From contig NZ_LT629945.1 in the NCBI RefSeq assembly GCF_900104675.1, forward strand, positions 2,773,667 through 2,837,666: a DNA stretch of 64,000 bases, in the 5' to 3' direction. The translations under genes were made by a program, and so were the position numbers. The DNA is from Angelakisella massiliensis. Lineage in GTDB: Bacteria; Bacillota; Clostridia; Oscillospirales; Ruminococcaceae. This document shows positions 59,704-64,000 of the stretch, one piece after another. Each line of letters begins with the position of its first letter. The first letter of the stretch is position 1. The notes beneath the pieces were generated by a model. That model had not been told where the DNA came from, searched no databases, and was given only the letters and a program-made list of their open reading frames with translations.

Positions 59704-60800
59704 TTCGGGATACTTTATTGATTATTGATGATTCGGAGCTGGATCTTGCCATCCTCAACGAGATATTTAAAAACATCTTTCATGTGGAATGCGCAGCCGA
59801 TACTCACCGGGGCTTGAGCTTTATCCATCAGCATCATGAAAGGATCTGCGCTGTTTTGCTGGATATCTGCCTGGAACGGCGGGGAACTGGTTTTACCGTG
59901 CTCCACCAGCTTCAAACAAATCCTTCTACCGCTGCCTTGCCGGTGATCCTGATTACCACCGACGCCAGTGAGACAGATGTTGTTGCCAGCGTGGAACGAG
60001 GTGCTGTGGACTTTCTGGTCAAACCCGTCAATCCCCATACTGTTCAAACCCGGGTTTGTGATGTGATCCGGACTGCCTGGCCAGCCGGATCTACCGTTCT
60101 GGACCGAAAAAATGATTCCCCAGCCCCTAAACCGGAGAATCAAAGCCAGACCCTTTCTGATCCGGAGCACATGGAGCTGGATGCCGCCCGCGCTTTTTAT
60201 GACACCTGGAACCGCAAGCTGGAATCGTTCTGCCGCCTGCGCCGGGGAATGGATATGGAAGGACACCGTCAATTGGGGAAGATCACCATGCTTCTGGCAC
60301 AGCGTTATGCGCAGCAGTTTCCCCAGTCGGGAATCACCTCAAATGACGCTGTTTTAATTGGCTTTGCGTCTACTTTCTGCGATATCGGTCTGCTTGGTTT
60401 GCCCGATAACGTGGTGGAAGCGGGAGAAAAACTGAATGACACCAATGCCGCTCTTTATTTCCAGCATATCTGGCTGGGGTATGAGCTTTTTGCCCAGGAA
60501 AATCAAAAATCGCCTCTGCTCCAATATGCCGCTGAAATCGCTTTGTGGCACCATAAAAACGCGGATGGCTCCGGATATCCCCAGCAGGCGGACAGCTCCG
60601 CCATCCCCCTGAGTGCGCAGCTGACACATACCGCCCTGCGTATACAGCACCACCTGAGCTATTGTAAAGATCGCGCCGACCGGATGGAGCGGGTCCTTTC
60701 AGCACTGAAAAATGATATCGGGATCATCATCTCTGCTGAAATGTATCAGATCGTTTTGCTGGAGGCACAGACTCTTTCCAATATTCTCTCATCCATCTGA
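59700..60800 (+). CDS. Response regulator with degenerate HD-GYP output domain
   Basis: A 366-residue protein. The receiver domain (1-120) has Asp10-Asp11, phospho-acceptor Asp55 (LLDICL) and Lys108 (LVKPV). A linker and an HD-GYP-like domain (about 185-360) follow. In the latter the HD pair reads FCDIG (226-230) where HDIGK is expected, so the first metal His is lost. LWHHKNADGSGYP (282-294) keeps the second His pair, but GYP stands alone. Cyclic-di-GMP hydrolysis is therefore unlikely, and it may act as a binding or regulatory module. Coupled to the Hpt gene; a terminator follows. Confidence 0.87.
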   Translation: MIRDTLLIIDDSELDLAILNEIFKNIFHVECAADTHRGLSFIHQHHERICAVLLDICLERRGTGFTVLHQLQTNPSTAALPVILITTDASETDVVASVERGAVDFLVKPVNPHTVQTRVCDVIRTAWPAGSTVLDRKNDSPAPKPENQSQTLSDPEHMELDAARAFYDTWNRKLESFCRLRRGMDMEGHRQLGKITMLLAQRYAQQFPQSGITSNDAVLIGFASTFCDIGLLGLPDNVVEAGEKLNDTNAALYFQHIWLGYELFAQENQKSPLLQYAAEIALWHHKNADGSGYPQQADSSAIPLSAQLTHTALRIQHHLSYCKDRADRMERVLSALKNDIGIIISAEMYQIVLLEAQTLSNILSSI

Positions 60801-60809
60801 ATAAAAACG

Positions 60810-60849
60810 CAGAACCCCCGGGACTGACCTCCCAGGGGTTCTGTTTTTT
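60810..60849 (+). terminator. Terminator of the Hpt/response-regulator operon
   Basis: Stem CAGAACCCC/GGGGTTCTG (60810-60818 with 60835-60843) with an extra GGG/CCC inside, then six T. Confidence 0.9.
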
Positions 60850-60924
60850 ATAAAGCTTTTCCTCTGATTGAATAACAGCTGCTCTTTTGCCCGAACAGGG
60901 CTTGTCCGGTTTTACTATAAAGTT

Positions 60925-62805
60925 TTATAGAGAAGTGTTTTGCGGATGCTGCGGTTCATCCTCCGGCTGGTCCGCTTCGGGCTCCTCCACACGCAGCAGC
61001 ATTCCCGCAAAGGGCGCCAAATCCAGCTTTACCTGACCATGATCATCCGCCTGGAGAACAGCGGGAATCTCCCTGCCGCTTCCGCCCAGTTCCAGCGCGT
61101 CGGTATTGAGCAGAACAGTGCAAACCGCCAGGGGCGGCAATCCCCGGAGCATATACCCTTCCCAAAGATGCTCCGAAAAATTAAACACCGCCGCCAGATG
61201 GCTATCCGCCAGGTCCCACCGCTCATAGGCAAATACCGACTGCGACCGGTTGTCCACATCAAGCCACCGGAAACCCTGAGGATGATAATCCGCTTTCCAC
61301 AGGGCAGGTTCCCGGCAGTACAGATGATGAAGCTGCCTCAAATAGCGGTGGAAGCAGTCATGGGCCGGATACTGGAGCAGATTCCATCCCAGTGCCTTGC
61401 TTTCATCCCACTCTTTGAACTCTCCCAGGTCATTGCCCATAAAGTTCAGCTTTTTTCCCGGATGAGTGAACATAAACAAATAAAGGGATTTCAGCTGGGC
61501 AAATTTTTCCTCAAAGATCCCCCAAATCTTGTCGATGATCGTCCGTTTGCCATGGACCACCTCATCGTGGGAAAAGGGCAGCAAAAAGTTTTCACTGTGG
61601 AAATAGCTCATGGCAAAGGTGAGCTTGTTGTGGCTGTCACTGCGGTATTCAAAAGGCAGGGCCAGATAATCCAGCGTATCGTGCATCCAGCCCATAGCCC
61701 ATTTATAGTCAAAGCCCAATCCCCCGTACTCCACCGGAGCGGTCACCTTGGGATAGGTGGAGGAATCTTCCGCAATCAATATGGCGCAGCAGTGTGCCTG
61801 ATGAAGCGCAAAATTAGCGTTTTTCAAAAACCATACTCCAGGCTCATTGACGCCGCGGTCCGTATTGCCGTCCCGATAAACCAGATTGGCTACAGCGTCA
61901 TAGCGGATGCCGTCGAAATGGTAAACACTCAGCCAAAAATCCAACGCCGATTTGACAAAACTGAGAACATGGGGCTTTGTAAAGTCAAACAGCGCCGTTC
62001 CCCACTGGGTGTACCGCTCCTCCTCCCGGTCCGGCTCATACAAGCAGGAGCCATCATACAGGTGGAGGGCATAAAAATCCCGTACAAAGTGCAGCGGTAC
62101 AAAATCCAGCAGCACACCGATGCCAGCCTGATGACACCGGTCCACCAGCTCCATCAGCCCTTTGGGGCTGCCGTAACGGCTGGTAGGGGCAAAATAACCG
62201 GTCACCTGATAACCCCAGGATGCGTCCAGAGGATGCTCCATCAGGGGCATCAGTTCCAGGTGGGTATAGCCCATCTCCTGCAGATAGGGCACCAATTCCT
62301 CCGCCAATTGGTGGTAGGAATAGAAATTGTTCTCTCCTTTGGGATCGTCCGCCGCTGGAGGGTTCCTCCGCCAGGAGCCGGCATGGACCTCGTAAATGTT
62401 CATGGGACGATCATGACAGCGGCTGCGCCGGGACAGCCATGCCTCATCCCCCCACTGGTAGCCTTCCAATCGGGTGACAATAGAGGCGGTATTGGGACGC
62501 CGCTCACAACAAAAAGCATAGGGGTCCATCCGGTCATGGATTTCTCCGGCGGCCGTGGTGACACGATACTTATACATGGCCCCCTCCAGATTCCCTTCCA
62601 GATACAGCCGCCATACCCCATACTGATCCCGTTCCATAGGAAGCGGCTGCCAGTTGTGCGCACTGCAAATAAGGCTGACCGCGGCAGCAGCTGGAGCATA
62701 TACCGCAAAAGATGTGCCATTTAGCTCTGGATGCGCTCCAAATATCTCCCATCCCCGCAGAGAGCCTCCCCGCAGATAGTCAAGGAGTTTTTCTTCCTCT
62801 TTCAT
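60925..62805 (-). CDS. glgB: 1,4-alpha-glucan branching enzyme
   Basis: A 626-residue GH13 subfamily 9 enzyme that forms alpha-1,6 branches in glycogen. The CBM48 domain (about 20-115) has FAVYAPAAAAVSLICSAHNW, then IYEVHAGSWRR, DGIRYDAV with nucleophile Asp303, LIAEDSS with acid/base Glu346, and FSHDEVVHGK with Asp414. MGNDLGEFKEWDE and a C-terminal beta domain follow. The family optimum ends near RVEE; here a Glu/Pro/Gln tail is added. ATG 62805 follows AAAGGCGG weakly; longer frames cross into the flank of the IS. An IS5-like element lies 57 bp upstream and may have displaced or replaced its promoter. Confidence 0.93.
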   Translation of the reverse strand: MKEEEKLLDYLRGGSLRGWEIFGAHPELNGTSFAVYAPAAAAVSLICSAHNWQPLPMERDQYGVWRLYLEGNLEGAMYKYRVTTAAGEIHDRMDPYAFCCERRPNTASIVTRLEGYQWGDEAWLSRRSRCHDRPMNIYEVHAGSWRRNPPAADDPKGENNFYSYHQLAEELVPYLQEMGYTHLELMPLMEHPLDASWGYQVTGYFAPTSRYGSPKGLMELVDRCHQAGIGVLLDFVPLHFVRDFYALHLYDGSCLYEPDREEERYTQWGTALFDFTKPHVLSFVKSALDFWLSVYHFDGIRYDAVANLVYRDGNTDRGVNEPGVWFLKNANFALHQAHCCAILIAEDSSTYPKVTAPVEYGGLGFDYKWAMGWMHDTLDYLALPFEYRSDSHNKLTFAMSYFHSENFLLPFSHDEVVHGKRTIIDKIWGIFEEKFAQLKSLYLFMFTHPGKKLNFMGNDLGEFKEWDESKALGWNLLQYPAHDCFHRYLRQLHHLYCREPALWKADYHPQGFRWLDVDNRSQSVFAYERWDLADSHLAAVFNFSEHLWEGYMLRGLPPLAVCTVLLNTDALELGGSGREIPAVLQADDHGQVKLDLAPFAGMLLRVEEPEADQPEDEPQHPQNTSL

Positions 62806-62862
62806 GGCTGTCGCCGCCTTTCCCGGAACCATATCACCGTATTGGATGTACTTTTCTATTAT

Positions 62863-63995
62863 GGCAATACCGCATAAATGCCACAATCCGCATTATACAA
62901 CAGGTGCCAAGTAAAAACTGTGGATAACCTCGGAAGTTTTTGTCCGCAAAGGCGCACTAACTCAAGCTGCCAGACAGGGTCTGTCAGCCAGAATCAGATT
63001 TGCTAACGCAAACATGATATTGAATTTGGCTTGCTGCTTTTCAAGCCCTCGGTATCGTGTTTTTCGAAAACGCAGCTGCTTCTTAACGACACCGAATACA
63101 TGCTCTACTTTTGCCCGGACGGAAGATTTCGCCCGTTCCGCTTTCTTTGCTGCGTACTGTCCGCTTTTGCTCAGTTTCTTCATCTGCGATGGACGACGAT
63201 TGATCTTGTACTTGATTTTCCGGCCAGCTTTGTTTCGGACTACGGCATCTTCGCGCTTACCTGCGCCGAGATAACCGCTGTCTCCATAGACTGTTTCTTC
63301 CTCTCCCGTCAACAATTTCGGCACTTCCGCAACGTCGTGGACATTTGCCGGTGTGGCTTCCACTGTGTGAACCAGTCCGCTGTCCTTGTCCACGCCGATA
63401 TGTGCTTTGTACCCAAAGTGCCAGGTGTTGCCCTTCTTGACCTGATGGGCATCCGGATCCCGTTTCTTTTCCTTATTCTTGGTAGAAGAGGGGGCGGAAA
63501 TGATGGTGGAATCTACAATGGTGCCCTTTTTCAGAATGAGGCCACGTTCCATGAGCGCAGCTACCACCTGAGCGAACAACTTTTCCTGCAGTCCGTTCTT
63601 GATCAGCAAGTTCCGGAACCGGCCAAGGGTATCCCCGTCCGGAACCTGGTTGCTGGAATCGACACCGCAGAACTCCGAAAATGCGCGGCTGTCGATGGCT
63701 TCTGCCACTGTGGCCTCATCACTCAGGTCATAGAGGTTTTGCAGCAGATACAGTCGGAGCATGATCTCCAGCGGATAGGGTTTGTTGCCGCGCTCTCCTT
63801 TGTAATAGCACGGCTGAATCATGGCAAGCCATTCCTTCCACGGGACAATCCGTTCAATCTGACTGAGAAATTCCTTTTTCTTCGTCCGCACCTGTGCCAA
63901 TTCGTCACTGAATGCGGAAATCGTCATCTGTTTATCCATAGGTTTATTATATCACACTTGGCGGTATCTGGCACTTTTTTCTGTGCGGTATTGCC
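62863..63995 (-). mobile_element. Complete IS5-family-like insertion sequence
   Basis: A 1,133-bp element bounded by inverted repeats beginning GGCAATACCGCA (62863-62874, and reverse at 63984-63995). The similarity continues into TGCCA further in. It is flanked by a 4-bp direct repeat TTAT (62859-62862 and 63996-63999), a target-site duplication. One intact transposase gene on the minus strand reads toward glgB. Intact ends, duplication and gene indicate a recent, potentially active insertion. Confidence 0.88.
62962..63939 (-). CDS. IS5-family transposase (DDE)
   Basis: A 325-residue DDE transposase. The N-terminal DUF772-type domain has YKGERGNKPYPLEIMLRLYLLQNLYDLSDEA. The catalytic core has Asp in IVDSTIISAP, Asp in VYGDSGYLGA and Glu in KVEHVFGVVKKQLRF, giving the D-D-E order with the YREK-like spacing of the group. 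Uninterrupted and full length. It begins 56 bp inside the right inverted repeat with a TATAAT-like box just before the start. Confidence 0.93.
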   Translation of the reverse strand: MDKQMTISAFSDELAQVRTKKKEFLSQIERIVPWKEWLAMIQPCYYKGERGNKPYPLEIMLRLYLLQNLYDLSDEATVAEAIDSRAFSEFCGVDSSNQVPDGDTLGRFRNLLIKNGLQEKLFAQVVAALMERGLILKKGTIVDSTIISAPSSTKNKEKKRDPDAHQVKKGNTWHFGYKAHIGVDKDSGLVHTVEATPANVHDVAEVPKLLTGEEETVYGDSGYLGAGKREDAVVRNKAGRKIKYKINRRPSQMKKLSKSGQYAAKKAERAKSSVRAKVEHVFGVVKKQLRFRKTRYRGLEKQQAKFNIMFALANLILADRPCLAA

Positions 63996-64000
63996 TTATA

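Overview
The window reads as chromosome of a moderately GC-rich, spore-forming Clostridia bacterium, most likely an Oscillospirales gut anaerobe (inference). The grounds are a cotJABC spore-coat operon, T-box and TPP riboswitches, a ThiT transporter, sdpR/sdpI-like genes, sigma-A type promoters with 16-17 bp spacers, strong AGGAGG ribosome sites, and a fructoselysine-kinase-like sugar kinase of the kind found in Intestinimonas/Flavonifractor relatives. No rRNA, tRNA or CRISPR array was seen.

Layout. 1-6.6 kb: a sugar or Amadori-compound module with an ABC solute-binding lipoprotein (cut by the window edge), a FrlD-like PfkB kinase, two tandem GntR/UTRA regulators, an M29-like aminopeptidase and a GH42 beta-galactosidase. 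Matching TGGTATA-type palindromes lie in front of the kinase and the aminopeptidase. 7-15 kb: a frameshifted dCMP deaminase, mutY, a split ThrE-type exporter, phenylacetate-CoA ligase plus a tandem-ACT protein, and a SorC regulator divergent from an OYE-type Fe-S flavoenzyme. 15.5-23 kb: a CapA lipoprotein, a serine hydrolase lipoprotein, and a four-gene envelope glycan operon (PIG-L deacetylase, GT2-GtrA, NAGPA protein, membrane protein). 23-33.4 kb: small membrane proteins and regulators (two frameshifted), a truncated DUF4867 gene, an iron alcohol dehydrogenase, a ROK regulator, CMD, cupin and flavodoxin genes, and MerR and LysR regulators.

33.6-44.0 kb is the most striking part. The cotJABC operon is on the minus strand, and cotJC is split in frame by a 9.28-kb intervening element. 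The 5' part of the gene ends at 43367-43341 and the 3' part resumes at 34084. The two junctions share a near-identical 15-nt core built around the palindrome ACCGATATCGGT. The element encodes an intact large serine recombinase next to one end, as in skin-type elements of sporulation genes. It is not phage-like: its cargo is a metabolic operon (RidA, D-threonine-aldolase-like enzyme, omega-amidase-like hydrolase, two-component membrane transporter candidate, M20 amidohydrolase) plus a DauR/YheO-type regulator and an aspartate dehydrogenase. Precise excision would restore a 208-residue CotJC.

44-53 kb: flavin reductase and thioesterase; a T-box leader in front of an HTH-cupin regulator and an acyl-CoA synthetase; an HAD phosphatase; a TPP riboswitch with thiT; a DivIVA-like protein; a GH13 enzyme; and an ANT(6)-like nucleotidyltransferase. 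53.1-53.4 kb is a dense cluster of hairpins. 53.5-58.7 kb: an RND efflux pump with adaptor and MarR regulator, with related operator-like palindromes at both promoters. 59.3-60.8 kb: an Hpt protein and a response regulator with a degenerate HD-GYP domain. 60.9-64 kb: glgB with a complete IS5-like element (4-bp target duplication) inserted just upstream.

Three genes carry single-base homopolymer-type frameshifts, so sequencing or assembly error has to be weighed against real decay.
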